Shown here: positions 32,697-44,059 of the stretch, in pieces
How positions within the stretch are numbered: position 1 is the stretch's first letter
Layout of the letters: every line of letters starts with the position of its first letter
Program-made: the position numbers and the translations under genes
The notes under the pieces: model-generated
Seen by the model: the letters and a program-made list of their open reading frames with translations, nothing else
Databases searched by the model: none
Told to the model about the DNA's origin: nothing
DNA from: Blakeslea trispora
Lineage: Eukaryota; Mucoromycota; Mucoromycetes; Mucorales; Choanephoraceae
Direction: 5' to 3'
DNA: 64,000 nucleotides
Assembly (NCBI GenBank): GCA_025331445.1
Contig: JAIWNE010000131.1
Span: 1-64,000 of the forward strand

Positions 32697-32797
32697 TTCA
32701 AATCGTAACACAACCTTACTATGTGATTGTTGATCCTTTTCACGTTTCTTCTTTTTTCTTCTTCTAAAGAAAAAAAAAGGGTGATCGATTCAATTGT
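32697..32797 (+). repeat. Segment B, copy 2
   Basis: Repeat of 27495-27596 with several substitutions and small indels. It is joined directly to the start of copy 2 of the duplicated locus (GGCAAGTAAATCA at 32798). Confidence 0.85.
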
Positions 32798-33824
32798 TGG
32801 CAAGTAAATCATTGTGATGAGTGAGAAAAAGTAAAGTGAGAACATGATAAGGTGAATGGTCAAAGCCTCTTTTTTTTTGTTGTAGAAAAAAAATCATTGT
32901 AAAAAAAAAAAGAGTGAAAAAAGCGCGTTTTCCCTTTTAAACAAAATCCAAAAATGTAGCGCGATTTACATGTGACAAAAGAAGACGCGCCCTTTTTTTT
33001 TTGCTATTTTTTTCATGCAAAAAAAAAAATTTTGAGGGAAGACTCCGATTTTACTCAGATGAATAAATATAAAACAGTTAAGCTCTTCCCCTCTTTTTTT
33101 CTTTCTCTTTATCCGCCCTTGCAAGTGGGCTTGCCGCCAGGTGATCAAGACTTCCAAGGTTCCAACAGCAAGTAGGTTTTCCGCTAGGTGATCAAGACTT
33201 CCAAGGTTCCAACAGCAAGTAGGTTTTCCGCTAGGTGATCAAGACTTCCAAGGTTCCAGCAGCAAGTAGGCTTTCCGTCTCTCTTGGTTACTCGTATAGT
33301 ATCGGGCCTGACGAGAAGTATTCTTATGATATTTGTGGATGATGGCTTTGCACTGTATACGAGGTTCTAGGCTCTCTTGGTTACCCGTATGGCATCGGGC
33401 CTGACGAGTATTTGGATGATGGCTTTGCACTGTATACGAGGTTCTAGGCTCCCCTGGTTGTGTGCGTATGGCATCGGGCCTGACGAGAAGTATTCTTATA
33501 ATACTTGTGGATGATGGCTTTGCACTGTATACGAGGTTACACGTGTCCGCTTGGCTCTCCTACTTCTGGTGTCCGCTTGGCTCTCCTGGTTCTGGTGTCT
33601 AGAGAAGGGTGTGGTTGCTTCTCTCTCCAGTAGGGTGGCATGCCTTTGCTGGAGTCTCTTGGGCTAAGGGGCTTTCACCAATAAAGCATACTTTTTTTTT
33701 TTCGTGGACAAAATTTACTAACCCTTTTTTTTTTAGATTGACTCCAAAGTAACCATAGTGATCAATAACATTTGACAAATAAAATAAAGTCTTTCTTAAT
33801 ACTCTATCTAAAAAACACTTTTTT
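32798..33824. repeat. Duplicated higher-GC locus, copy 2 (possible structured ncRNA)
   Basis: Direct-orientation copy of 26388-27384, offset 6440 bp over the core 32927-33790. All features are kept: TATA-like box near 33064, 47-bp array 33121-33261, longer repeats 33269-33539, hairpins, and AATAAA at 33680-33685. The first 130 bp are more diverged and include an extra poly-A insertion (32891-32911). Confidence 0.75.
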
Positions 33825-34881
33825 CTTCATGCTTTTTCAGTAATCAGTTTTTCTTTTCACAACAATAAAAGATGCTCATCGATTTTTTATTGTTTTGAGC
33901 CAATGAAGAAAGTCAGTTTTGGTTGTTTTTTAATTATTCATGGCAGCAACATAGCCTAGATTCCAAGAGTCAAAACGAAGAAAGGCTGTGCACTCGTATA
34001 ATAGCTAAAGAATCTCATTGCTTGTTTGTCGAGAATAAAACCTCAATTGGACATGAATGATTAGCTTATTTTAATTATGTTATGGTTTTGGTTCAATCGA
34101 GTCTCATTGTACTTTAGATAAGCATGCAGCTAGTATGGAGCACACAGTTGTAGTGTTGTTAAAGCACCCATGTATTATCTCAACAAGACAAGTTCATTCT
34201 TGCTCAGCTGTTAAGTGTGTACTATACATAAGAGTACATGATTTGATAAAACTTGTGAGATAAACTTCAAGATTTTTACCAGACCGTTCATAGTCAGCTA
34301 GTTTTTGCCACTCTTGAGTACAAGTCAAAGGCTAAGAAGAGAAGAAGATATTGCAAAGAAAAGAAAAACCATTGATACAGCAGCAAAATTGTTTCAACCA
34401 GATCCAGTTCAACAATAAAAAAAGAAAAAAGCAAGCAAACACCTTATGCATCTCTTCTTTTGAATGAAAATAGTAATAAATTGATGAGCAATGTTCATCA
34501 ACGTATCTATTATAAGCGAGTCTTAAGTTCAGGCGCTGTAGTAAAAGATGCAAATTTGCAACAAAGAACTCAACCTGTGAGTACAGTATTTATTTAATGT
34601 TCGTACTGAAGAATAGAAAAGATATTGCTAAGGAAAAGAGGATCAAATTGATCCCAAGCATTATTTGTCATCGTATTATTTGCTATCTTTGTGCTTTAAC
34701 AAATGTAACAAAATGCTTTATAAATTCAAGTGTTTATAAACCAAAGGATTTCTATTGCCTGTAATCATTTTGAATGGCTGTCATTAAATTTTGTTTTTGG
34801 AGAAAAAAGAAAAAGATTTTTTTTTTGCTTTCAATACTCCTTTTTCTTTTTTTTTCTTCTACCATTAAAAAAAAAAAGAAT
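33825..34881. other. Intergenic region upstream of QTRT1
   Basis: About 1 kb without a supported gene, ending in the A- and T-tract-rich promoter region of the tRNA-guanine transglycosylase gene. Confidence 0.5.
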
Positions 34882-36362
34882 ATGCGAAGTGCCTTGACTT
34901 TCAAAAATATAGCTACCTGCTCAACGACAAAGGCAAGAGTGTCTCTTATGACTTTGCCTCATGGTCCTGTAGATACACCTGTTTTCATGCCAGTCGGTAC
35001 TCAGGGCACAATGAAAGGTATGCTGCCTGACCAACTCGAGGAACTCAACTGTCAGATTTTGTTGAACAATACATATCATCTTGTAAAAAAAAAAAAGAGT
35101 TCTAAGAAAAAAGAAAAAGCCTTGTTAATAACAATGATCATTGTTAGGGCTTGAAACCCGGTAAAGAAACATTAGATATGATTGGTGGTTCACACAAATT
35201 TCAAAGTTGGAGAAGAAATATTTTGACAGTAAGGATTTCTTGATGTATTTATGTATTATTCACTTATACTCTTCTTCTTAGGATAGTGGTGGATTCCAGA
35301 TGGTCAGTTTGCTCAAGTTGGCCGAGATTACTGAACATGGTGTTCAATTTGCTTCACCTCATGATGGTTCATTAATGATGTTGACACCCGAACACAGTAT
35401 GGAACTTCAAAATACAATTGGCGCAGACATTATGATGCAGTTAGACGATGTCATTTCTTCCTTAACAACCGGTCCTCGTGTAGAAGAGGCCATGTGGAGA
35501 TCCATTCGTTGGCTTGATCGTTGTATTAAAGCACACAAAAAGACCGATACACAAAACTTGTTTGCCATCATTCAGGGTGGTCTTGATGTAGAACTTAGAA
35601 AGAAATGTATAGAAGAGATGGTGAAGCGAGATCTACCTGGTTATGCTGTAGGTGGTTTAAGTGGTGGTGAAGAAAAGGATGTCTTTTGGCGTGTGTAAGT
35701 GGATCTAGTGCGGAATTGTTTGAAATCCAGGAAAATTAATTCCTCCCCTTATAGTGTATCCTTGTGTACAGACTTATTGCCAAAGAACAAACCTATCTAT
35801 TGTATGGGTGTAGGGTAATCATGTTGTTTTCTAAAGTTGAATTTATTGTTTTCTAACTTGTGACATTAGTTATGCTGAGGATCTCGTTGTATGTGTCGCA
35901 TTAGGTGTAGACATGTTTGATTGTGTGTTTCCTACAAGAACAGCTGTAAGTATATCAAAAGAGAGAGAGAAAAAAAAGCTAAGTATTTTTTTTTAAAAAA
36001 AACAGCGATTTGGTAATGCATTGACTATGAACGGTGTGGTTACATTGAAGTCTGGTAAATACTCTTCTGATTTTGGCCCTATTGAAGAAGGATGCGACTG
36101 TTCAACATGTAAAAACTATACTCGATCTTTTGTTCATTTGAATGTGACAACCAAAGATACAGTGGGCTGTCATCTTGTGTCTATCCATAACATTGCATTC
36201 CAATTAAGATTGATGCGTAACATGAGAGAGGCCATTGCGAAAGATGAATTTCCTGCTTGGATCAAGCAATTCTTCAAGGGCTATTTTGGAGATCAATCGA
36301 AATATCCTGAATGGTGTATCAATGCACTCAAGAGTGTGAATGTAGATATTACCAATGAATAA
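34882..36362 (+). CDS. QTRT1: Queuine tRNA-ribosyltransferase catalytic subunit (TGT/QTRT1)
   Basis: Eukaryotic TGT, with QTRT2, exchanges guanine 34 for queuine in GUN-anticodon tRNAs. The start [20 protein letters not shown] is followed by [34 protein letters not shown] and [12 protein letters not shown] (active-site Asp). Then come [36 protein letters not shown] and [30 protein letters not shown] contains the nucleophilic Asp. The zinc site is CDCSTCKNY plus the histidine of VSIHN. The stop is at 36360-36362. Five or so introns are seen, the first at about 35083-35149. Length of about 400 residues fits the family. I ignored the in-frame upstream Lys/Phe-rich peptide. Confidence 0.95.
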
Positions 36363-36518
36363 ATGTGTTGCATGATTTATCAAGACTGCTTTTCGTTCAA
36401 TTTCTATATTTCGATCCGTGGCTTGATCCGAGCCTCTATTTTTTTTTTATAAAAAAAAAAAAAAGCTAAAGAAAGGGAACCAATCAGTTGTTTTTCTCTT
36501 ATTTATTTCTTGTCTACT

Positions 36519-38840
36519 ATGGGTAAACGTAATAGAGCTGCTCTCTTACCCACACACTTGCCTCAACTTCAAAACTTGATCAAGAGAGACTCCAAGTCTT
36601 ATGAAGCCGAGTTTCTTCAGCAATGGCGTCACTTTCAATCTACCTTGTCGATCTTTTGTTTAAAGCCTGATGAAGAATCAAAAGAGTTGTGTGAATTAGT
36701 GACTTTTATGAGTCAAGTATCTCAATGTTATCCTGATATTACCAAGGGCTTTTCTCAGCAGATTATCGATCTCTTGAGAGAACACAGTACCGTTCTTCAC
36801 CCCGAAGTTAGAAAGAGTCTTGTTCAAGCACTCATTCTTTTGCGTAACAAAGGTACATTGGATAACGCAAGGTAAAAGTTTCTCGATCTTTTCTTTATTT
36901 TTTTTTTGCTCTCCCTAACTCTTCCCCCTCCCAATCTTAGTCTTTTGCCCTTGTTCTTTACTCTTTTCAAATGTAAAGATAAACAATTGAGAGAAATGCT
37001 CTATAGCCATATTGTAAACGACATCAAGAACTCCAATGCTAAAGTAAAGAACAACAAATTAAACAAGACACTTCAATCATTCATGTTTACCATGTTGGAA
37101 TCAGCTACCAAGGGCAACAGTGAAGAAAATGCCATTGCTGCCAAAAAGAGTGTGGATGTCTGTGTCGATCTATACCACAAAAACGTCTGGAACGATGCCA
37201 AGACAGTCAATGTCATTGCCGAAGCCTGTTTCTCACCTATCGCTAAAATCTCAGTCACGGCCGTCAAGTTCTTTTTGAGCAGTAACGAACAACCCGATGA
37301 AGAGATGGAGGATGATGATATCCCCGATTTAAAAAAGATGCAAATGGCCAACTTGCACAGCAAGAAGACTCGATCCAAAGACCGTAAATTGGAAGCAGCC
37401 AAAAAGAAGATTAAGCGTAAGAGTAAAGGAAAAGAGAAGGCCGAGAACTTTAATTTCTCTGCTCTTCACCTTCTCAACGATCCTCAAGGCTTTGCCGAAA
37501 AGCTCTATTCCAAGTTGACCACCAAGGAAGATCGATGGGAAGTTCGTCTGATGAAGATGAACCTTGTGTCTCGTGTGATTGGTATTCATCAATTGACCAT
37601 CTTGGGCTTCTACCCCTTGTTGGTCAAGTACCTCCAACCCTCTCAACGTGATGTGACCATGGTCTTGGTATGTGCTGCTCAAGCCTCTCATTCACTTGTC
37701 CCTCCCGATTCTCTTGAGTCTGTCTTGAAGGCCATTGCCAACAATTTTGTAACTGATCGTGTAGCCAACGAAGTCATGGCTGTTGGTATTAACGGTATTC
37801 GTGAAATCTGTGCCCGTCAACCTTTGGCGATCGATGCTACTCTGTTGCAAGATTTGGCTCAATACAAGCAACACCGTGATAAGGGTGTCTTGATGGCTGC
37901 TCGTTCCTTGATTGCCTTGTTCCGTGAAATCAATCCTGAAATGCTGGCTCGTAAGGATCGTGGTAAGACTGCCTCTATCAAGTTGAAGGATGGTTCTGTT
38001 CGTACCATCAACTATGGTGAAAACGCCAACAATGTGGATGGTCTTCAAGGTCTTGAACTGTTGGAACAAAACGAAGATGAAGAAGAGAACTGGGATGATT
38101 GGGAAGTGGATGAATCGAGTGATTCAAGTGATGAAGAAGAAGGTTGGATCAACGTAGCCAGTGATGATGAAGATTATGTCAATGTCAACTTGAGTGATCA
38201 TGATGAGGAAAAGACAGCTGATGAAGATGAAGAAAAGAAAAAGAAGTTACAATACAAGTTGGGACCCAATGGCGAGATCTTAAAGACCCGTCGTATTGGT
38301 AAGCGTCAACTGAAGAAGATGATTGATGAAGAACAAAGCAAGGAGATTTCTGAAGAACAACGTCAAAAGTTGCTCGAGGCTGTCAAGGCACGCCGTGCTG
38401 AAGAACAAGCCAAGATAGAAGCTACCCTTAAGCTTGCTACCACACGTATCTTGACACCTGCTGATTTTGCTCGTCTGAACGAACTCAAGTTGAACAAGGA
38501 AGTAGAACAAACACAAGGCAAGAAGCGTGGTGCTAATGATGATGGCAATGATGGTGAAGTAGATGAGTCCATCATCTTGGGTCCCCGTAAGAAGACCAAG
38601 CAAGATTATGAACAGAGAATGGCTTCTATTCAAGAAGGTCGTGAGGGTCGTGAAAAGTTCGGTTCCAAGAAGGGCAAGAAGGACAGAGGTAGTACCACTA
38701 ACCGTGAAAAGGCTAGAAACAAGAACTTTATGATGGTTGCCCATAAACAATCTGTCCTTTGGAAGTCCAAGCGTAGTTTGTTTGATAAGCAAAAGTCACT
38801 GCGTGCTGCCATTGAGAAACAAAAGCGTCTCAAGCATTAG
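36519..38840 (+). CDS. SDA1: SDA1 (60S ribosome biogenesis/export factor)
   Basis: Sda1 is a nucleolar HEAT-like protein needed for pre-60S maturation and export and for G1 progression. Exon 1 starts MGKRNRAALLPTHLPQLQNL and ends LILLRNKGTLDNAR; a short intron (about 36872-36940) joins to SLLPLFFTLFKCKDKQLREM. Further signatures are SHIVNDIKNSNAKVKNNKLN, FYPLLVKYLQPSQRDVT and LMAARSLIALFREINPEMLA. The acidic EENWDDWEVDESSDSSDEEE comes next. The basic end NFMMVAHKQSVLWKSKRSLF and RAAIEKQKRLKH resembles other Sda1 C-termini. Codons are strongly biased, as for a well expressed gene. Confidence 0.95.
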
Positions 38841-39340
38841 ATTTAATATTCTTCTTCATTTAGACATCAACATATGTATATATATTAGTATGACCACCTT
38901 ATTTCATCTTTTTTTTTCATTTATTCAAACTAACAATAAAAGAGTGTACGAACTTATGTAATTCAATTTTTTTATTGTTTGAACAAAGTTTACGTGAAAA
39001 AAAAGGGGAAATAAAATTCATTTTAACTTGAAACACGTTGTAGGATTATTTGGTGGGGAAAAAGAAAGAGAAGGAGATTTAATTTTTCACCAGTCAATCC
39101 AACTTACCCCAGTGCGAAAATCCACCCTTGTTGAGTTCAAGACCCGAAAGTGCCAGTTTATTAAATAAATAAAACAAATTCAATCTTATTTTTTCTTCTT
39201 CTTTAGAATTTTATATTATTCAAAAAGGTAAAGAAGGAATTTTAGTTTGTTGTCAAAAAGAGAGAAAAAGTAACTTATCCTGTTTCTTTTCTTTTTTTGT
39301 TTTTTTTTTATTGTTCTTGTATCACTTTTTTGATTTAAAG
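38841..39340. other. Intergenic region, SDA1 to VDAC
   Basis: Contains the SDA1 3' region and the VDAC promoter, with T-rich tracts just before the ATG. Nothing else is recognised. Confidence 0.5.
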
Positions 39341-40489
39341 ATGTCTGTTCCTGGTAAGTTTTTATTATTATTTCAAGAAATCGCGTCAAACTGACACTTT
39401 ATTGCTAGTTGCTTTCAACGATATTGGTAAGTCTGCCAAGGATCTCTTGTCCAAGGACTACCCTGTTGGTGGTGTTAAGCTTGAAGTCAAGACCACTGCC
39501 CCTAACGGTGTTGTAAGTATCTTGTCTAAAGGAATGAGAGAGAGAATGCCCTCTTATTAAATAATTGGAAAATAGACCTTCAAGGTAAACGGTCAACGTG
39601 ATAACAAGACTGGTATCATTGTTGGTGACCTCGAAACCAAGTACTCTGACAAGAAGAACGGTCTTACCTTCACTGAAGCCTGGACTACCTCTAACCACCT
39701 TAACGGCAAGATCGAACTTGAAAACAACCTTGCCAGTAAGTTAGTTATCATCGATTGATTTCATCTGTTCTCATTCTTCTTAAAAGAGGGTCTTAAGCTC
39801 GAACTCTTGACTTCTCTCCTTCCTTCTGTTAACGAAAAGGCTGCCAAGATCAACGCTACCTACAAGAAGCCCAACGTTCACACCGTTGCTACTCTTGATG
39901 TCTTCAAGACCAACTTCTCTGTTAACTCTGTCTTTGGTCAACAAGGTTTCCTCGTTGGTGGTGAAGTTGCCTACAACGTTTTGGATGGCAAGGTAAAAAA
40001 AAAAGAGAGAGAGAGAAAAGAAAAAAAAAAAGATATTAAAACAGGTCTTCTAGATCGGTCGTTACAACGCTGCTATCGGTTACACTGCTGCTGAATACGG
40101 TGTTGCTGTTCACGCTACCAACAACTTGAGCAACTATGCTGCTTCTTACTACCACCGTGTCAACAGAGATCTTGAAGCTTCCGGTAAGGCCTCTTGGGAC
40201 TCTAAGGGTTCCAACGCTGTTGCCCTTGAAGTTGGTGCCAAGCTCCAATTGGATCCCTCTGCCTTTGTCAAGGCCAAGATCTCCAACGCTGGTGTCCTCG
40301 GTCTTGCGTAAGTGAAATGATAAAACATAGAGAGTACTTTTTTCTTATTTTTTTTTCTTTCTTTCTTTCTATAGTTACACTCAAGCTCTCCGTCCTGGTG
40401 TTAAGGTCAACCTCGGTGCTTCCGTTGATACTACCCGTCTTAACGAAAACGCTCACAAGCTTGGTCTCTCTTTCACATTGGAAAACTAA
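39341..40489 (+). CDS. POR1: Mitochondrial outer-membrane porin (VDAC)
   Basis: VDAC forms the 19-strand beta-barrel for metabolite exchange across the outer membrane. Exon 1 is only MSVP plus part of a codon (39341-39353). Then VAFNDIGKSAKDLLSKDYPV, the typical N-terminal helix, and GVKLEVKTTAPNGV. The following exons show alternating strands: KTGIIVGDLETKYSDKKNGL, AWTTSNHLNGKIELEN, PNVHTVATLDVFKTNFSVNS, and the final KVNLGASVDTTRLNENAHKL with GLSFTLEN. Six exons with short introns. Codon use is very strongly biased toward C-ending codons, consistent with high expression. Confidence 0.96.
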
Positions 40490-40769
40490 ATGGATCCTAG
40501 ATTCTAATCTCTCTTCTTTTTTATACATTTATATACATTCATACATTCAGTTCCCTCTCTTTTTTTTTCTATATACATATAAAAAAAAATAATAGTGGGT
40601 AAACTCACTTTAGTTTTTTGTCTTTAAGAAAATAAATAACAGTTATTTATTCACAAGAGAAGTTTTACACACACACACACAATATCCAACTTTATTGTGT
40701 TGTATGGTTAAAATAATAAAACAATGAATTTTTTCTATGATTAAAATTATATATTAAGAGAGAGAGAGA

Positions 40770-41546
40770 TTAATGAGGATAAAGACCACCTTGCTTATAT
40801 TTATGTTCAACCCAAGCCTCGAGTTCCTTAAGACTGTTGATGTCATTTGAAGATTTAATATAGTGTTCGATCTGATAGAGTGCTAGACAGAGTCGTTGAT
40901 CCATCAAATCAGTTGTCTTGGGAACATGAAGTGTATGATGAGAGGATGCTTGATGAGCTATCGTGGCTGCTAATGTTGTTTGATGATGAGAGGAAGTTAA
41001 GAGTGATGTTGATGATGCTATTGTGGTAGGAGGAAGTGGTAGTGAAGAAGGAGATGCAGAAGAAGAAGTATTGGATGTAGTTGAAGAATGCGTAGAAGAT
41101 GAAACAGGTGCTGAGGCATGATGATCCAGTTTCTCTTTATGAAATACAAACATCTGGTTAGTTTCGGGTTCCTCCTCTAGCTTGATGGAATCCTTGGTGT
41201 CATGATTATGTTCATTCTTGGGTGGTCGAACACACCATTTACCAGCGTGTTCACTGATACGTATGGAATATTTACAGCCGACCTTGAGACTATCTCGCTT
41301 TTTTGGTTTTATGGAAGGTTGCCTTGTTGCTCGGTAATGACCTCCCTGTACACAGTTGAGCATCACATTACGACCTCCTTTTGTTGCATTTAACTGAGAA
41401 GAACGCCTGCTGAGACAATAACCTTCTGACTTGGCTAACATTTTAGCATATTCTTCAGCTTCGTCTAGGGTATCGAATTGCGCTAATGAAGGCTTATTGT
41501 ATCGAGTGGTGGTGGGTTTGGTGGCATTAAAAGAAAACATGGACAT
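40770..41546 (-). CDS. FAR1-type zinc-binding DNA-binding protein
   Basis: A single-exon protein of 258 residues. The N-terminal domain has FDTLDEAEEYAKMLAKSEGY and CLSRRSSQLNATKGGRNVML. It is followed by a C-x-C-x-H-x-H layout: NCVQGGHYRA, KVGCKYSIRISEHAGKWCVR, NEHNHDTKDS. This is the FAR1/WRKY-GCM1-type zinc fold found in plant FAR1 factors and in Mutator-type transposases. The middle is Ser/Thr-rich low-complexity (about residues 145-200). The end is a short helix (YQIEHYIKSSNDINSLKELE). The absence of a transposase domain suggests a domesticated transcription factor. Two close ATGs (MSM) exist; I used the first. Confidence 0.75.
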   Translation of the reverse strand: MSMFSFNATKPTTTRYNKPSLAQFDTLDEAEEYAKMLAKSEGYCLSRRSSQLNATKGGRNVMLNCVQGGHYRATRQPSIKPKKRDSLKVGCKYSIRISEHAGKWCVRPPKNEHNHDTKDSIKLEEEPETNQMFVFHKEKLDHHASAPVSSSTHSSTTSNTSSSASPSSLPLPPTTIASSTSLLTSSHHQTTLAATIAHQASSHHTLHVPKTTDLMDQRLCLALYQIEHYIKSSNDINSLKELEAWVEHKYKQGGLYPH

Positions 41547-41999
41547 TAAATTCCCCCTTTCTCTCTTTTCTTAATAGTATGCATCAAGCTTTAAGGCTAA
41601 AAGAGAGAAAAGAAAAAAGAAAAAAAAAAAAAAAAAGACCAATCCCGAAGAATAAAGGTCTCAAAGAATATTTCAAACACCGGGCCAATCAATTCTTCTT
41701 CGTCTTGTATGGCGGCTAGTAAAAAAGGTTCAATGCACTTTAGGATAGCTCATACAAAGTAAATGACTTGAGCAAATGATAAATGAATCATCAAAGTGTG
41801 ATTTAAACCAAGTTCATTATTGGATCATACAGAACAGTAAAAGAAAAACAAAAAAAGTCCTTTCTATTCAAGATAAAATTTAGCCCTTTTATATTTCATT
41901 TAAAAAAGACAGTCATACTACCACATTCGAAATATAAAAAAAAATTGGCCCTTTTTTCTCTCTTTTTTTTTTTTTTTGGTTCAAACTCGAAACGACATT
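41547..41999. other. Divergent promoter region, FAR1-like gene and FCF1
   Basis: Shared upstream region containing a long A tract (41620-41637) and a T tract (41962-41977). No coding exon is required here. An ATG near 41709 (ATGGCGGCTAG) is closed after two further codons. Confidence 0.45.
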
Positions 42000-42883
42000 A
42001 TGGTAATCACTCATAAAAGAAAAAAGCATCACATTACCACTGTTCTTGACACTGACTTTGTTTTTAGGGTAAAGCAAGAACAACAAGAAAATTTGCTCAA
42101 GTAAAGCGTATGATCAGTACAAATGACACTCGATTGTAAGTTTGACATGAGATCATATTCTTTGGTAACTCACCACTCTAATTTTCAATAAAACTAGAAA
42201 GGAAAACAAAGAAAAGCAAAAGAAGAAGGAACAAGAAAAGGACCAAAAAGCTGTTCGTCATGTGTAAGTCAAGAAAGAAAGACAGGCCTTGACATAAACT
42301 CATGTTTTCTTTCCTAGTCCTCAAGTGGCTTCTTCCATGTTCTTTCAATACAATTCTGCTCTTGGACCACCTTATCATGTCTTGGTCGATACTAACTTTA
42401 TCAATTTCTCTATTCAGAACAAGCTTGAATTAGTCAAGTCTATGATGGACTGTCTTTATGCTAAATGTAAGTCGATTTGGTACTCTGTCTAGTATACAAA
42501 TCTGATTATTCTATCTTTAGCTGTTCCTTGTATTACAGACTGTGTATTGGCAGAATTGGAAAAATTGGGTCCTAAATACCGTATTGCATTAAGGTAAAAT
42601 AATTGAGTTTTTTTTTCTTGTTGTTTATGGTGTATTCATTCCCTTTCTCCTTAGAATTGCTCGTGATCCTCGTTTTGAACGTCTTCCTTGTTCTCACAAA
42701 GGTACTTATGCTGATGATTGCTTAGTGAACCGAGTGATGCAACACAAGTGTTATATTGTGGCTACTTGTGATCGTGATTTAAAGCGTCGTATTCGTAAGA
42801 TTCCCGGTATTCCCATCATGTATATTGCTAATCACAAGTATACAATTGAAAGATTACCTGAATTAGGTATCAATGCTAAATAA
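42000..42883 (+). CDS. FCF1: rRNA-processing PIN-domain protein FCF1/UTP24
   Basis: Fcf1/Utp24 is the PIN endonuclease of the SSU processome that cuts pre-rRNA at A1/A2. The coding part of exon 1 is just the ATG (42000-42002), followed at once by a GTAATC donor. The intron ends TTTTTAG and exon 2 continues [20 protein letters not shown], which matches the conserved start of the family. Then [20 protein letters not shown] and [20 protein letters not shown] (PIN Asp), [60 protein letters not shown]. It ends LGINAK. About 192 residues, like yeast Fcf1 (189). Six short introns. Confidence 0.93.
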
Positions 42884-43036
42884 GCCTTTATTATTACTAT
42901 TCTTCTTTTTTTGTATATAAATAATTTCTCTTTTTAAAAAAAATAATAAAAAGGTGTAACTGGCATTAAAATCAAACTCTTTTTTTCTTTCTTTTTTTTT
43001 CTCTGTTTTTCTTTTTGTTTGTTTATTCTAGTATCA

Positions 43037-44007
43037 ATGTCTAATCCTACAGCTATGATTTTTGGCGCCACAGGTAATAAAAAAAAAAAGAAAAAGCATG
43101 GATTGTCTTTTTCATTCGATTGATGTTGTCCTTAGGCGCTGTTGGTAAGGAACTTTTGAAAGAACTTTTAACTACTGGAAAATACGACAAGGTAGTTTCT
43201 GTTGGTAGAAGAACAGTCGAACTTGACTCTACAATTCCTCAAGATAAATTGGTAAGACATAAAGCAAAGAACAATAAGGATTGTTTCTTATCACTTGTCT
43301 GTATTTCAGGAACAAAAAGTAGTGGATTTCGAACATTTGGAAAAGGATCGAGCTGTCTTTAAAGGCGTTTCGTAAGTAGTTATATCGAATTTGAATGATG
43401 GATATCTAATGTTTAAAAATAATAAAGTGATGTGTACTGTTGCCTAGGTACCACGCGTGCAGCTGCTGGTAGTGCTGATAATTTTGTCAAGATTGATCAG
43501 ACTTATGTCTTGAAGTCTGCTAAATTGGTTGCTGAAGAAAACAAGACTTCAGATGATACTTTAGCTCCTGTTCATTTCCTCTACTGTTCTTCTGGTGTAA
43601 GCCTCATTAAAAAAAGAAGTGTCAAATAACCTAGAAAACTCATTTCATTTTTGAGATAGGGTGCTAACAAGGACTCCATGTTCCTCTATATCAAGACAAA
43701 AGGAGAGACAGAAGAAGCATTAAAGGAAACTGGTTTCAAAAAGGTATCCATCTTTCAACCTGGGTTATTAGAGGTAGTTGAACCTCGCCCTACTACAAGA
43801 TGGGGTGAACGTATTGCCTCTATCATTCTTCCTCCTATCGATCGTCTGTTCAATCTACACAGTGTCATCTCTGTCACCCGGGTTGCACAAGCCATGCATC
43901 GAGTAGCTGAAAACCAAGAGATCAAGGCAAAAAGTACCAAGCAGTCTGTCATTGGCTCTCTTGTCTCTGTCTTTTCCAATTCAGACATTGAAGAGATTAC
44001 TCAATAA
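43037..44007 (+). CDS. NAD(P)-binding atypical SDR, FMP52/HTATIP2-like
   Basis: This family (yeast Fmp52, human TIP30/HTATIP2) has a Rossmann fold and is often at the mitochondrial outer membrane or ER. Exon 1 MSNPTAMIFGATG joins AVGKELLKELLTTGKYDKVV, together the GxxGxxG dinucleotide motif. Then VSVGRRTVELDSTIPQDKL and MYCCLGTTRAAAGSADNFVK. VHFLYCSSGGANKDSMFLYI precedes YIKTKGETEE, the YxxxK pair. IFQPGLLEVVEPRPTTRWGE is a family signature. The product ends SNSDIEEITQ. Introns are short; about 245 residues. Confidence 0.9.
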
Positions 44008-44059
44008 ATTTAATCATTTTATTTTTTTATATTTTACTCTTTTTTTTTATTATTAACAA

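Noticed and set aside
34774..34881. Longer N-terminus for the tRNA-guanine transglycosylase
   Set aside because: The extra residues come from A and T tracts; homologues begin close to the MRSALTF start.
37073..38833. Several long minus-strand frames opposite SDA1
   Set aside because: They mirror the biased codon use of SDA1; the sense strand has strong homology and the antisense products look unnatural.
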